From the NCBI GenBank assembly GCA_018385135.1, contig JAHAWY010000003.1:1-54506 (forward strand): a stretch of 54,506 nucleotides of DNA, written 5' to 3'. This document shows positions 35,101 through 43,789 of the stretch, one piece after another. Each line of letters opens with the position of its first letter. Position 1 is the first letter of the stretch. A program made the position numbers and the translations under genes. The notes below the pieces were generated by a model. That model was not told the origin of the DNA and made no database searches. It was given only the letters and a program-made list of their open reading frames with translations. This stretch comes from Oscillospiraceae bacterium. Lineage in GTDB: Bacteria > Bacillota > Clostridia > Oscillospirales > Oscillospiraceae.

Positions 35101-36951
35101 CTATTTTTCCTTGCGCTCAAAAACGGCACAGCCGCGCGGGTGTATTGCAAGCTTATCACCGCTGACCGCGTTCCATGTGATTAATATCCGCGTGCCTGTT
35201 GAGATGTCGATAGTAAGCGTTTCGCTTGAGAGGTTGACAGCCGTTATGGCTGAGATACCGTCTTTAAAGCGGGAGAATATGAAAACGCCGCCCTCAGCGC
35301 GAAGCGTCTTATAATCACCGCCAGCAAACGCCGCGCAGGAGCGCCGCGCCGCGAAAAGGCGCTTATACCACTCGATAAGCTCCCTGTCCTCCTTGCCCCA
35401 GGGGTAGCAGCGGCGGTTAAACGGGTCTTCATAGCCTTGAACTCCCGCCTCGTCACCATAGTAAACGCAGGGAACTCCGGGGAGAGTGAATTGCAGCACA
35501 CCGGCAAGCCTTAAAAGCTCCTTGCCGTTTTTAAGCTCCTCGCCTTCAAGCACTGCCGCTGCACGCTCGTCGCGCGTTGCATAGTCTCTGCCGCCGAGCA
35601 CGGTTAGAATACGCGCAGTGTCGTGCGTTCCCAGCCCGTTCATCATGCAGTTGAGCGACTGGCTGGGGTAGTTTTCGCAGATGCTCTCTATGGTTTCGCG
35701 CAGGGCGGAGGCATCGCCCCCCTTTACATAGTCAATAATTGCGTTTTTATAGGGGTAATTCATTACACTGTCAAGCTGCCGCCCTTGAAGATAGCGGCGG
35801 CGCTGACCATAGGCTACCTTGTTCGACGCATCCTCCCATACCTCGCCTATAATAAGCGCCTGCGGGTCTGCACCTTTGACGGTTTTGCGTATCGTGTCAA
35901 GCGTTTCATCGCTAAGCTCGTCGGCGACATCAAGCCGCCAGCCGGAAACGCCTAGCCCCATCCATTTGCGCATAATGCCGTCCTCGCCGAACAGATAAGA
36001 GCGCAGGCTTTCCTCCTCCTCGTTCAGCTGCGGCAGGGTCTTGATGCCCCACCAAGCTGCGTAGTCATCCGGGTAGCCGGAAAAGCAGTACCAAGTGAAG
36101 TACGGAGAGCTTTCCGACTGATAAGCACCGAGGGAATCATAATGACCAAAACGGTTAAAGTATTTTGAGTCTGCGCCCGTATGGTTGAAAACACCATCAA
36201 GGATAACGCGTATGCCAAGCTCCCTTGCACTGTCGCAAAGGCGCTTTAGCGCTGCGTCATCGCCGAAGGAGCAATCAACGCGGCTGTAATCACCCGTGTC
36301 GTACTTGTGGTTGGAGGCGGCTTCAAATATGGGACTGAGATAAATGCAGCTTATGCCAAGCTCTGCCAAATAGGGAAGCTTTTCGCATATTCCGTTCAGG
36401 TTGCCGCCGAAAAAGTCGTTGTTAAGGATCTCCCCGTGCTCGTCGGGGCGGTATTCGGGCGTCCCGCCCCAATCGCTTCGGCGGATGGCTCCCTCATGCA
36501 GCGGAAGCTCGCCGCTTTTTGCGAAGCGGTCAACAAATATATGATAAAATGCCCCTCCCATTATCCATTCGGGCGTGGTATAATCGTTTTCGTAAACGGT
36601 AAGCTGCCAGCAGCAAGGCTCGCTTGAAGCAAAGCGGGCGGTGTTATCATCGCTTCGCTCAACGCATAGAGTCCCGCCGTTTGCATCCACCTCAAAGAAA
36701 TACCAATACAGACCGGAGGCTTCAAGCACGGCACTGCCCTCAAAGCGCGCAAAGCCGCCCTCCTGCCAGAGAAGCGACATGGGGAATACTGAGCGCTTCC
36801 CATCCTCATCGCGCTTAATAACCAGGCGGACGGCAGAGACCTGCGCGCACTTGTGAAGTCTTATTCCAAAGCGCAGCTCCGTTCCGGCGGCAACAGCGCC
36901 GAAGGGAAGCTTATCCAGCTCGCTTCTTGAGTTGTAGAAAACCTCGCTCAT
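35101..36951 (-). CDS. Glycoside hydrolase family 13, neopullulanase/cyclomaltodextrinase-like, 616 aa
   Basis: Cytosolic alpha-glucan hydrolase; no signal peptide. An N-terminal beta-sandwich (about 1-120) is typical of maltogenic amylases and neopullulanases. A TIM barrel follows with GVFNHTG, the nucleophile in GWRLDVADE, the acid/base in LIIGEVWED and the third acid in GLGTHDTARI, then a C-terminal beta domain. All three catalytic residues are present. Probable role: trimming imported maltodextrins or cyclodextrins. The second of two tandem ATGs is preferred because GGAGG is five bases upstream of it. Confidence 0.9.
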   Translation of the reverse strand: MSEVFYNSRSELDKLPFGAVAAGTELRFGIRLHKCAQVSAVRLVIKRDEDGKRSVFPMSLLWQEGGFARFEGSAVLEASGLYWYFFEVDANGGTLCVERSDDNTARFASSEPCCWQLTVYENDYTTPEWIMGGAFYHIFVDRFAKSGELPLHEGAIRRSDWGGTPEYRPDEHGEILNNDFFGGNLNGICEKLPYLAELGISCIYLSPIFEAASNHKYDTGDYSRVDCSFGDDAALKRLCDSARELGIRVILDGVFNHTGADSKYFNRFGHYDSLGAYQSESSPYFTWYCFSGYPDDYAAWWGIKTLPQLNEEEESLRSYLFGEDGIMRKWMGLGVSGWRLDVADELSDETLDTIRKTVKGADPQALIIGEVWEDASNKVAYGQRRRYLQGRQLDSVMNYPYKNAIIDYVKGGDASALRETIESICENYPSQSLNCMMNGLGTHDTARILTVLGGRDYATRDERAAAVLEGEELKNGKELLRLAGVLQFTLPGVPCVYYGDEAGVQGYEDPFNRRCYPWGKEDRELIEWYKRLFAARRSCAAFAGGDYKTLRAEGGVFIFSRFKDGISAITAVNLSSETLTIDISTGTRILITWNAVSGDKLAIHPRGCAVFERKEK

Positions 36952-36986
36952 CATGACCTCCGTGCAATTTGAACAAATCTGGGGGA

Positions 36987-37015
36987 ATTATATTCCTAAA
37001 AGCCCCGTTTTGCAA
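36987..37015 (-). promoter_or_regulatory. Promoter of the GH13 gene
   Basis: On the minus strand: TTGCAA (37010-37015), a 17-base spacer and perfect TATAAT (36987-36992), 36 bases before the start codon. Confidence 0.75.
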
Positions 37016-37062
37016 GAGCTGCCGCTTTTCGCGCGGAAAAGCCTTTATTAAGGAGAATGAAT

Positions 37063-37710
37063 ATGAACAGAGAAGAAATATTAAAGCTTTGCGACCACAC
37101 CGTTCTGCGAACGGACGCGCCCTTTTCCGAAATCGCAGCCAATCTTGAGCTGGCGATGAAATACAGTTGCGCGTCAATGTGCCTTGCTCCCACTCATGTA
37201 TATGATGCCAAGCAGTATGTCGGCGACAGGCTGAAAATCTGTACGGTCGTCGGCTTTCCCAACGGCTATAACGACACTGAGACAAAAGTCTTTGAGGCAA
37301 AGCGTATGATAGAGCAGGGCGCGGACGAGATAGACGTTGTTATCAACATCGGCTGGGCGGTCAACGGCAGATTGGAGCTTGTTGAAAAGGAGCTTGCAGC
37401 CATCCGAGGGGCGACTGAGGGAAAGCTTCTGAAGGTTATTGTTGAAACCTGCAAGCTGCCCGAGGAGACCTTTCGCGCAGTTTGCAGGCTGGTTTCCCGC
37501 AGCGGGGCGGATTTCATTAAGACCTCCACGGGGTTTGCCGAGCGCGGTGCGACGGTTAGAGATGTTGAGATTATGCGCGAGGAATGCGCTCCTGAAACAC
37601 AAATCAAGGCGGCAGGAGGAATTTCCTGTTTTGAAGATGCAGAGGCTATGATAAGGGCAGGAGCAGCAAGACTTGGCACAAGCCGCCTTGTTAAGCTGAT
37701 GGAAAACTAA
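37063..37710 (+). CDS. deoC: Deoxyribose-phosphate aldolase, 215 aa
   Basis: Splits 2-deoxyribose 5-phosphate to glyceraldehyde 3-phosphate and acetaldehyde in deoxynucleoside catabolism. Schiff-base lysine in DFIKTSTGF, the DEIDVVINIG motif and a second lysine in IKAAGGIS. The ATG at 37063 gives seven-base spacing from AGGAG; the ATG two codons earlier would leave only one. A small GCTTTTC/GAAAAGC hairpin (37024-37042) sits just before the ribosome site. Confidence 0.94.
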   Translation: MNREEILKLCDHTVLRTDAPFSEIAANLELAMKYSCASMCLAPTHVYDAKQYVGDRLKICTVVGFPNGYNDTETKVFEAKRMIEQGADEIDVVINIGWAVNGRLELVEKELAAIRGATEGKLLKVIVETCKLPEETFRAVCRLVSRSGADFIKTSTGFAERGATVRDVEIMREECAPETQIKAAGGISCFEDAEAMIRAGAARLGTSRLVKLMEN

Positions 37711-37731
37711 TACTCCTATTAAAACTTTGTC

Positions 37732-37760
37732 TTGACATTGGTTTAAAACTATGATAGCAT
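37732..37760 (+). promoter_or_regulatory. Promoter of infC-rpmI-rplT
   Basis: Consensus TTGACA (37732-37737), a 17-base spacer and TAGCAT (37755-37760), with TG before it forming an extended -10. Confidence 0.75.
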
Positions 37761-37955
37761 ACAATGGCTAAAATAAAGTAGGTTCGGTTGGTGTCCGTCC
37801 TCACCCTGCCACAAAAGGTGTGCCGGGTCAATAACCGCTCTTGTCGCAGCCTTGCTGCGCCGTTGTTGCGTTTATTATGCGGATGCCATTGCATCCGCAT
37901 TTACTTTTGTTTAAGGGCGTTTCGCCCGACCGATTTTGCTTGGAGGTGTTTTAAT
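37761..37955 (+). promoter_or_regulatory. Ribosomal-protein leader with attenuator hairpin (L20-leader-like)
   Basis: About 190 untranslated bases carry three hairpins: CGCAGC/GCTGCG (37845-37859); a strong 10-bp stem ATGCGGATGC/GCATCCGCAT (37877-37900) followed by TTACTTTTGTTT, which looks like an intrinsic terminator; and GGGCG/CGCCC (37915-37927) just before the infC ribosome site. In Bacillus the same operon is controlled by L20 binding to its leader and premature termination; similar control is inferred here. Confidence 0.65.
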
Positions 37956-38480
37956 ATAGCAAACCTGGCTCATCAGATCAATGAGGATATCCTCGACAAG
38001 GAAGTGCGTCTTATCAGCGATACGGGCGAACAGCTCGGTATAATGTCAGTTCAGGCTGCCATGGATATCGCCATTGAAAAGGATCTCGACCTGGTAAAGA
38101 TTGCTCCCGCCGCCGTTCCTCCTGTCTGTAAGATAATGGACTACGGCAAGTTCCGCTTTGAACAGGCAAAGAAAGAGAAGGAAGCAAAGAAAAATCAGCA
38201 TATCGTTGAGGTCAAGGAAATCCGTATGTCTCCCAGCATCGGCGAGAACGATTTCAACGTCAAGCTCAAAAACGCACAGAAGTTCCTTGAGGACGGGGAT
38301 CGCGTTAAGGTCGCAGTTCGTTTTAGAGGTCGTGAGATGGCGCACACCAATCTCGGTGAGGCGCTGCTTAAGGACTTTGCCGCGAAATGTGCTGAGATTG
38401 CCTCTCTTGACAAGGAGCCCAAGCTCGAGGGCAGAAATATGTCTATGTTCCTGTCTCCGAAAGCCTCCGCAAACAAATAA
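37956..38480 (+). CDS. infC: Translation initiation factor IF-3, AUA start, 174 aa
   Basis: Starts at ATA, seven bases after GGAGGTG (37942-37948). No ATG, GTG or TTG lies in frame at a workable distance, and the sequence after it ([19 protein letters not shown]) is where IF-3 begins. Rare start codons in infC are known to let IF-3 repress its own translation. N-domain motif [18 protein letters not shown], then a linker and the C-domain with VKEIRMSP and VRFRGREM. Heads the infC-rpmI-rplT operon. Confidence 0.93.
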   Translation: MANLAHQINEDILDKEVRLISDTGEQLGIMSVQAAMDIAIEKDLDLVKIAPAAVPPVCKIMDYGKFRFEQAKKEKEAKKNQHIVEVKEIRMSPSIGENDFNVKLKNAQKFLEDGDRVKVAVRFRGREMAHTNLGEALLKDFAAKCAEIASLDKEPKLEGRNMSMFLSPKASANK

Positions 38481-38509
38481 GAACAAATTTTTTCAAAGGA
38501 GAAACCGAT

Positions 38510-38713
38510 ATGCCTAAGCTTAAGACACACAGCGGCGCGAAAAAGAGATTTAACGTCACTAAGTCCGGAAAGGTTAAGCGCGCCCACGCCTATAAGTCTC
38601 ATCTTCTCAATGGTCACGGCAAGACCACGAAGATCAAAAGACGCCTCCGTCAGGGCACTTATGCCGACTCCACGAACGAAGCAACCATTAAGCGCATGAT
38701 TCCCTATAAATAA
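38510..38713 (+). CDS. rpmI: Ribosomal protein L35, 67 aa
   Basis: Small basic large-subunit protein starting [14 protein letters not shown] and ending in the L35-type KRMIPYK. Ribosome site AAAGGAG. Between infC and rplT as in most Firmicutes. Confidence 0.97.
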   Translation: MPKLKTHSGAKKRFNVTKSGKVKRAHAYKSHLLNGHGKTTKIKRRLRQGTYADSTNEATIKRMIPYK

Positions 38714-38728
38714 GGAGGAACTTTAAAG

Positions 38729-39088
38729 ATGGCAAGAATTAAAGGCGCAATGATGACGCGCAAGAGAAGAAATAAAGTCCTTGGTATGGCTAAGGGCTAT
38801 TGGGGAGCAAAGTCCACCCACTATAAAATGGCTAATCAGGCAGTTATGAAGTCTCTCACCTATGCTTATGTTGGTCGTAAGCAGAAGAAGAGAGATTTCC
38901 GCAAGCTCTGGATTACCCGTATCAGTGCCGCTTGCAAGATGAACGGCATGAACTACTCTACCTTTATGCACGGTCTCAAGCTTGCCGGTATCGACATGAA
39001 CCGCAAGATGCTCTCCGAGACCGCTATCCATGATCCCGAAGCTTTCACCGCCCTCACCGAGAAGGCAAAGGAAGCTCTCAAGGCATAA
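38729..39088 (+). CDS. rplT: Ribosomal protein L20, 119 aa
   Basis: Basic early-assembly large-subunit protein, beginning [16 protein letters not shown], with the GYWGAKS and [10 protein letters not shown] motifs. Likely also the repressor of its own operon through the upstream leader. AAGGAGG ribosome site. Confidence 0.97.
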   Translation: MARIKGAMMTRKRRNKVLGMAKGYWGAKSTHYKMANQAVMKSLTYAYVGRKQKKRDFRKLWITRISAACKMNGMNYSTFMHGLKLAGIDMNRKMLSETAIHDPEAFTALTEKAKEALKA

Positions 39089-39102
39089 GCTTTATACACA
39101 TC

Positions 39103-39137
39103 AAAGCGGACAGATTTTCTGTCCGCTTTGCTTTTTA
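39103..39137 (+). terminator. Terminator after rplT
   Basis: Perfect 11-bp stem AAAGCGGACAG/CTGTCCGCTTT with an ATTTT loop, then GCTTTTT. Confidence 0.92.
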
Positions 39138-39190
39138 TATGATAAAACCTCGAAATACGCCGAGCATATAGTTTGCTTGCTTTTTTGGAC

Positions 39191-39219
39191 TTTGCAGGCT
39201 GCTTATCTAATGCTATAAT
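39191..39219 (+). promoter_or_regulatory. Promoter of the membrane-protein genes at 39257
   Basis: TTTGCA (39191-39196), a 17-base spacer and perfect TATAAT (39214-39219), preceded by TGC (extended -10). Confidence 0.65.
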
Positions 39220-39256
39220 ACCGCCGGACCGGCATTTTTTTGAGTGAGGTACAATA

Positions 39257-39880
39257 ATGAAAAAATTTCTTTTCGCGCTGTTAACGGCGCTTCTTGTTCT
39301 ATTTGCAGCTACCGCCGTCGGACTTGCTGTTATACATATAAGCGGTCAGCCATATATAACCGATGTTGACAAGCTTGAACTGGTTGAAAGCAGCGGACTT
39401 TCAAGAGAAGAGATCATGGAAAACTACAACGCGGTTATGCGCTTTCTCTCTCCCTTCATTAACGAACCCTTTGATTTGCCAACGCTCAAGTATTCCCAAT
39501 CCGGCGCAGGTCATTTTGCCGATTGCAAGCCGATATTCAACGGCGTATATTTGCTGGGAGCGATTTCCGCGCTCTGTCTGATATTCCTTGCCCGGCGCAA
39601 AAAGCTCTCGCCGAGCCTTCTCCGCATTTCCGGCGCTGTCACTTTGCTGATACCCTCGGTTTTCGGCGTTGCTGTGATTACTTTCTTTGATACGCTGTTT
39701 GTAAAATTCCATCAGCTTTTCTTTAACAACAGCGATTGGCTGTTTGACCCTGATACCGATGAGATTATAAACATACTGCCGGAGGAATTCTTCATGCACT
39801 GCGCGCTTTTCATCGCGGCGTTTTGGGTGCTGTCGGCGATTGCGCAGCTTGCGCGCGGGTTTTTGCAAAAAGACAAATAA
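39257..39880 (+). CDS. TIGR01906/DUF1461-like integral membrane protein, 207 aa
   Basis: Four hydrophobic segments: residues 1-27, about 95-112, 122-143 and 183-200. The family hallmark is the stretch FVKFHQLFFNNSDW followed by LFDPDTDEIINILPEEFF between helices 3 and 4; the extracytoplasmic SREEIMENYNAVMRF segment after helix 1 is also usual. Found in many Firmicutes and actinobacteria; function unknown. It may begin the transcript that continues to 42193. Confidence 0.8.
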   Translation: MKKFLFALLTALLVLFAATAVGLAVIHISGQPYITDVDKLELVESSGLSREEIMENYNAVMRFLSPFINEPFDLPTLKYSQSGAGHFADCKPIFNGVYLLGAISALCLIFLARRKKLSPSLLRISGAVTLLIPSVFGVAVITFFDTLFVKFHQLFFNNSDWLFDPDTDEIINILPEEFFMHCALFIAAFWVLSAIAQLARGFLQKDK

Positions 39881-39938
39881 TTGGGAACAAATTTCCAGAT
39901 AGCGCGTCAAAAGCATATCGCAGGGAGGGGATTAGCTC

Positions 39939-41000
39939 TTGAACGGAAAGAAGGCGACCTCCGCCTATTCGATCGCGCACTTCGTTGTTGATTTTTCATG
40001 CGCTTATTTCATTTTTAGCAAACTGCACGGCGTTGAGCAATGGACGGTGTGCCTGTTGATATACAACTTTTTCGCCTTTGCAATGCAAATGCCGCTTGGC
40101 ATCGTTGCTGACCGCACGGAACGAAACCAACTCTATGCCGCCGCAGGCTGCGTTCTTGTAGCCGTTTCGTCAATGCTTGGCGCAAGCCCCGTGCTTTTGT
40201 GTATAGCTGCCGGGCTTGGAAACGGGCTTTTCCATGTTGGTGCGGGGCGAGATGTGCTTCTTGGAAGCGCTTCTAGGTTTTCGGCTCTGGGAATTTTTGT
40301 CTCGCCGGGCGCAGCCGGGCTTTACCTTGGGGTGCTGGCAGGAAAAGAGCGGCTTGTAAGCTCGCTCATACCCATTTTACTGCTTGCTGCCTCCGCATTT
40401 ACCATTCTGCTTCTGGCGGCTAAAACGGACGGGGAAAAGCCGCGAAGCAGAGCGACCGGCGCAGGATACGGTCCGCTCGCCTGCGTGTTTATGCTGCTGT
40501 GCTTGTTCATTGTAGTTTGCCTGCGCTCCTATGTTGGGATGACGCTCTCATACCCTTGGAAGGGTGAGGGACAGTGGAGTTTGTGGCTGCTTGCGGCACT
40601 TGTTTTGGGAAAAGCTCTGGGCGGAGTTTTAGCGGATTTCTTTGGAGCCATGCGTGTATCGCTGCTTACTCTTTTAGCGTCGGCTATGCTGTTCGTTTTC
40701 TATATGAAGCCTGTTTGCGGCGTACTGGCGGTTTTCTTCTTCAATATGTCAATGCCAATCACCCTCGGCGTAGCGGCAAGATTGCTGCCTAAGGCAATGG
40801 GTTTTAGCTTCGGACTGCTCACCTTTGGACTTTTTCTCGGTGCTCTTCCCGTGCTTGTGCAGCTTCCGTTGGTACTGGAGCTGCCATGGGGATACACGGC
40901 GGCGGCACTTGCTTCGGCGCTGCTGCTGTGCCTTGGGCTTGGTGGTGTGTGCGGTGAGCGGCGCGCGCTGTCCGTTTCAGCCCGCGAGGAGGGAGCGTAG
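39939..41000 (+). CDS. MFS-like multi-pass membrane protein, 353 aa
   Basis: About ten to eleven hydrophobic helices with small linkers. MQMPLGIVADRTERN between helices 2 and 3 resembles the major-facilitator loop motif (GxxxDRxxR), and VLGKALGGVLADFFGAMR repeats it in the second half. Shorter than classical 12-helix transporters. TTG start with GGGAGGGG upstream. Substrate unknown. Followed after 8 bases by a small membrane protein and then by an exported anchored protein. Confidence 0.75.
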   Translation: MNGKKATSAYSIAHFVVDFSCAYFIFSKLHGVEQWTVCLLIYNFFAFAMQMPLGIVADRTERNQLYAAAGCVLVAVSSMLGASPVLLCIAAGLGNGLFHVGAGRDVLLGSASRFSALGIFVSPGAAGLYLGVLAGKERLVSSLIPILLLAASAFTILLLAAKTDGEKPRSRATGAGYGPLACVFMLLCLFIVVCLRSYVGMTLSYPWKGEGQWSLWLLAALVLGKALGGVLADFFGAMRVSLLTLLASAMLFVFYMKPVCGVLAVFFFNMSMPITLGVAARLLPKAMGFSFGLLTFGLFLGALPVLVQLPLVLELPWGYTAAALASALLLCLGLGGVCGERRALSVSAREEGA

Positions 41001-41008
41001 CTTATTCT

Positions 41009-41356
41009 ATGGGAAACGAAATAATAAGCTCCCTTGTAACATCTCTGGCGCTAACTCTTGTTTTGGAGCTGCTTTTTGCGCTGATTTGCGGCATTCGCCG
41101 ATGGCGCGAGATTTTGCTTGTGATTTTGGTCAATGTGATGACAAACCCGCCCGTCGTGCTGACACATAACCTTATGAGACTCAACAGCCCCGTTTTTATA
41201 ACGATTGCGCTGGAAGCGGCAGTTGTTGCTATTGAAGGCTTTGCGTATAAATACAGCGCTTCTTCGATAAAGCGCCCGTTTCTGTTTTCGTTTGGCGCTA
41301 ATGTATTTTCCTACTTGCTGGGACTTCTGGCTCTGCACATTTATAATGGAGGTTGA
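41009..41356 (+). CDS. Small membrane protein of unknown function, 115 aa
   Basis: Three to four hydrophobic helices: about 5-25, 36-55, 60-80 and 92-110. No family I can name; ILVNVMTNPPVVL in the second helix is the most distinctive stretch. It lies between the MFS-like gene and an exported anchored protein, 8 and 3 bases from them, so the three are probably translated from one mRNA. Confidence 0.7.
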   Translation: MGNEIISSLVTSLALTLVLELLFALICGIRRWREILLVILVNVMTNPPVVLTHNLMRLNSPVFITIALEAAVVAIEGFAYKYSASSIKRPFLFSFGANVFSYLLGLLALHIYNGG

Positions 41357-41359
41357 AAT

Positions 41360-42193
41360 ATGAAAAAAAGTACAATCAGCGGAAAATTCACCGCGCTGTT
41401 TCTTTGCGCGCTGCTCATATCCGCAATCTCAGGCTTTGCAATAGCGGATGTTATTTGGGAGCCTGAGGATGACTTTTACATGAGTCACGCTGAGGACTGC
41501 GAGTTTTACGGAAAGGGACTGTATTCCAACGGCGAAAGCGGCTATCTGGAGTTTTTCAGCAAGCCTGAGGGCGTCGGAATAGGCTTTGCTAAAAACGGCG
41601 AGCTGTTTTTTTCGCAGTTTAGTTATGCGAGCAATGATGAAACGTGGTTCGTAGTTGAGTTTACGCGCAATGGAGAACACATAGCTCCGCCTGATTATAG
41701 CGGCGATATCGAGTTCGGCTGGGTAAAGCTTTCCGATACGATTGAACAATACGACAGCGCAGATTTCCTTGAGCAGTTTTCCGCCGAGATAAGCAGCGGT
41801 GAATTCACCGAGGACTCTCTAATCTCTATGGATATAATAGCATGGACATATCCCTGCTCCGGTGAGATTTGTGAGATGATACCTGATGTGGACGAAGCCC
41901 TTACATTCTCAAATACATATACCGATGCTGAGGGCAGACGCTGGGGGCATTGCAACTATTATTACGGACATAGAGACTTCTGGGTTTGTCTTGATGATCC
42001 GACAAGTGAAAGCATTCCTGCGGTGACGCAGCAGGAACTGGTTTTTCATCAGCCCAACGCGGAGACACCGCCGGCAGCCACAGGCAATAGCGTTACTATG
42101 ATCATAATCATATGCGTTGCCGCTGTTGTAATACTCAGCGCGTCTCTGATTATTGCTCTGCACAAGAAAAACAGCGCGGATGCGCAAAAATAA
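41360..42193 (+). CDS. Exported, C-terminally anchored protein of unknown function, 277 aa
   Basis: N-terminal signal sequence (KKSTISGKF, hydrophobic 11-29, likely cleaved near AIA-DV), an acidic extracytoplasmic domain (about 30-235) opening DVIWEPEDDFYMSH and containing five cysteines, then an anchor helix (about 242-265) and a short basic tail. The repeated glycine/aromatic pattern (YGKGLYSNGESGYLEFFSKPEG) suggests a beta-rich, SH3-like surface, which is a guess. I do not recognise the family. A terminator follows. Confidence 0.72.
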   Translation: MKKSTISGKFTALFLCALLISAISGFAIADVIWEPEDDFYMSHAEDCEFYGKGLYSNGESGYLEFFSKPEGVGIGFAKNGELFFSQFSYASNDETWFVVEFTRNGEHIAPPDYSGDIEFGWVKLSDTIEQYDSADFLEQFSAEISSGEFTEDSLISMDIIAWTYPCSGEICEMIPDVDEALTFSNTYTDAEGRRWGHCNYYYGHRDFWVCLDDPTSESIPAVTQQELVFHQPNAETPPAATGNSVTMIIIICVAAVVILSASLIIALHKKNSADAQK

Positions 42194-42210
42194 AACAGCC
42201 ATCTGCATAA

Positions 42211-42239
42211 AAAGCGCCGCCAAGCAGGCGGCGCTTTTT
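42211..42239 (+). terminator. Terminator after the membrane-protein cluster
   Basis: Eleven-base stem AAAGCGCCGCC/GGCGGCGCTTT with a five-base loop and a T tract. Confidence 0.92.
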
Positions 42240-42451
42240 ATGTCTGAAAGTGTAAGTATAATTAAAAAACGAGTACATAAAAGCTGTTGAGAGCTATTTG
42301 AATGTCGGCGAGAGGACACCTTGCATATACTGTTTCAAGGCAATTTACGCTGTTTTTGGGATATATAGAACGCTTGGAATGTCAATTTGCATTGATGCGG
42401 CGATGCGTAATTCATATTTTTGAGTAAATACGGCGAAAATGCTAAAAAGCA

Positions 42452-42480
42452 TTGCAAAGATGAATTTTGCGTCATATAAT
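42452..42480 (+). promoter_or_regulatory. Promoter of the aminotransferase gene
   Basis: TTGCAA (42452-42457), a 17-base spacer and perfect TATAAT (42475-42480), 34 bases before the start codon. Confidence 0.75.
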
Positions 42481-42514
42481 AATTTCATAATTATTTGGAT
42501 TAGGAGAGGTAAGA

Positions 42515-43708
42515 ATGAAAGAACTGTCAAGGATTGCATCGGAGGTCAGAGCTTCAACGACGCTTGCGGTGGACTCGCTTGCAAAGCAGATGCGTGCCGA
42601 CGGACTTGACGTGATCGGCTTCGGAACGGGTGAGCCGGACTTTGACACGCCCGATAACATAAAGGAAGCCGGCATCGCCGCTATACGAGAAGGAAAAACG
42701 AAGTATACTCCCGCCGCGGGTCTGCTTGATTTGCGCAAGGCGGCGGCTACAAGGCTGAAGCTGGACTTTAACCTCGACTATGATTTCTCTCAGATCGTTG
42801 TTGCAAGCGGCGCGAAGCATAATGTTTATGTCGCGCTTATGGCGCTGCTGAACCCCGGCGATGAGGTCATTCTGCCTGCGCCCTATTGGGTAAGCTACTA
42901 TGAGATGATCAGAATGGCGGGAGGTATGCCCTGCATCATCACAGCAGGCGAGGAGCAGCAATTTAAGATAACACCGGAGCAGCTTGAAGCCGCTATTGGT
43001 AAGAAAACCAAGGCTCTGATGATAAACAACCCCTCCAACCCCACGGGTATGCTTTATTCCCGAGAGGAGCTTGAGGTCATTGCGGAGATTTGCAGGAAGC
43101 ACGACATTTACGTCATTGCCGATGAAATTTACAGCGGTCTTGTTTATGACGGCAAAGAATTTGTCAGCTTTCCGACTCTCTCTGAGGACGCTTATGAGCG
43201 CACCATCCTCATTACGGGCGTTTCCAAGTCCTACGCTATGACCGGCTGGCGTATCGGCTTTGCCGCCTCCGGAAATAAGAAAATCGCAAAAATAATGGCT
43301 AACTTCCTCAGCCACTCAACGGGCGCACCCGGCACTATGAACCAGATTGCCGGTGTAGAGGCTCTGACAGGTCCGCAGGACGGCATTGAAGCAATGCGCA
43401 AGGTTTTTGAAACGCGCAGAAACTATATCGTCTCGCGCATCAACGACATTCCCGATGTTAGCTGCATTGTGCCTGACGGTGCGTTTTATGTTATGATGAA
43501 TCTTGAAAAGGTCATCGGCAGAACGCTCGGCGGAAAGCTCATCGAAAATGATGACGATTTTGCCGTTGCTTTCCTTGAGAAGGGCTTGGTTGCCGTCGTT
43601 CCATGCTCCGGCTTCGGCGCTCCCGGCTTCGTTCGCTGGACCTATGCTGCGTCAATGGAAAACATACGCGAGGGTCTAAACAGACTTGAAAAGTTCCTCC
43701 AGCAGTAG
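42515..43708 (+). CDS. Class I/II PLP aminotransferase, aspartate/aromatic type, 397 aa
   Basis: Fold-type I PLP enzyme close to bacterial AspC/PatA class Ib aminotransferases. Substrate-binding region GTGEPDFDTP, NNPSNPTG, cofactor aspartate in VIADEIYSGL, PLP lysine in GVSKSYAMTGWRIGF and a C-terminal arginine in GFVRWTYA. Probable reaction: transfer of an amino group from aspartate or an aromatic amino acid to 2-oxoglutarate. Exact specificity cannot be read. Single gene with its own promoter and terminator. Ribosome site AGGAGAGG. Confidence 0.9.
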   Translation: MKELSRIASEVRASTTLAVDSLAKQMRADGLDVIGFGTGEPDFDTPDNIKEAGIAAIREGKTKYTPAAGLLDLRKAAATRLKLDFNLDYDFSQIVVASGAKHNVYVALMALLNPGDEVILPAPYWVSYYEMIRMAGGMPCIITAGEEQQFKITPEQLEAAIGKKTKALMINNPSNPTGMLYSREELEVIAEICRKHDIYVIADEIYSGLVYDGKEFVSFPTLSEDAYERTILITGVSKSYAMTGWRIGFAASGNKKIAKIMANFLSHSTGAPGTMNQIAGVEALTGPQDGIEAMRKVFETRRNYIVSRINDIPDVSCIVPDGAFYVMMNLEKVIGRTLGGKLIENDDDFAVAFLEKGLVAVVPCSGFGAPGFVRWTYAASMENIREGLNRLEKFLQQ

Positions 43709-43715
43709 TATTATT

Positions 43716-43748
43716 AAAAGCACCGGAACGCACATTCCGGTGCTTTTT
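43716..43748 (+). terminator. Terminator after the aminotransferase gene
   Basis: Thirteen-base perfect stem AAAAGCACCGGAA/TTCCGGTGCTTTT with a six-base loop, followed by T. Confidence 0.92.
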
Positions 43749-43789
43749 AGTGTATGCAACATCTGAAAAACAGAAAGGTAAGCAGCTAC

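Noticed and set aside
37788..37955. N-terminal extension of IF-3 from an upstream ATG
   Set aside because: The added residues come from the structured leader. IF-3 homology starts right after the ATA codon behind GGAGG.
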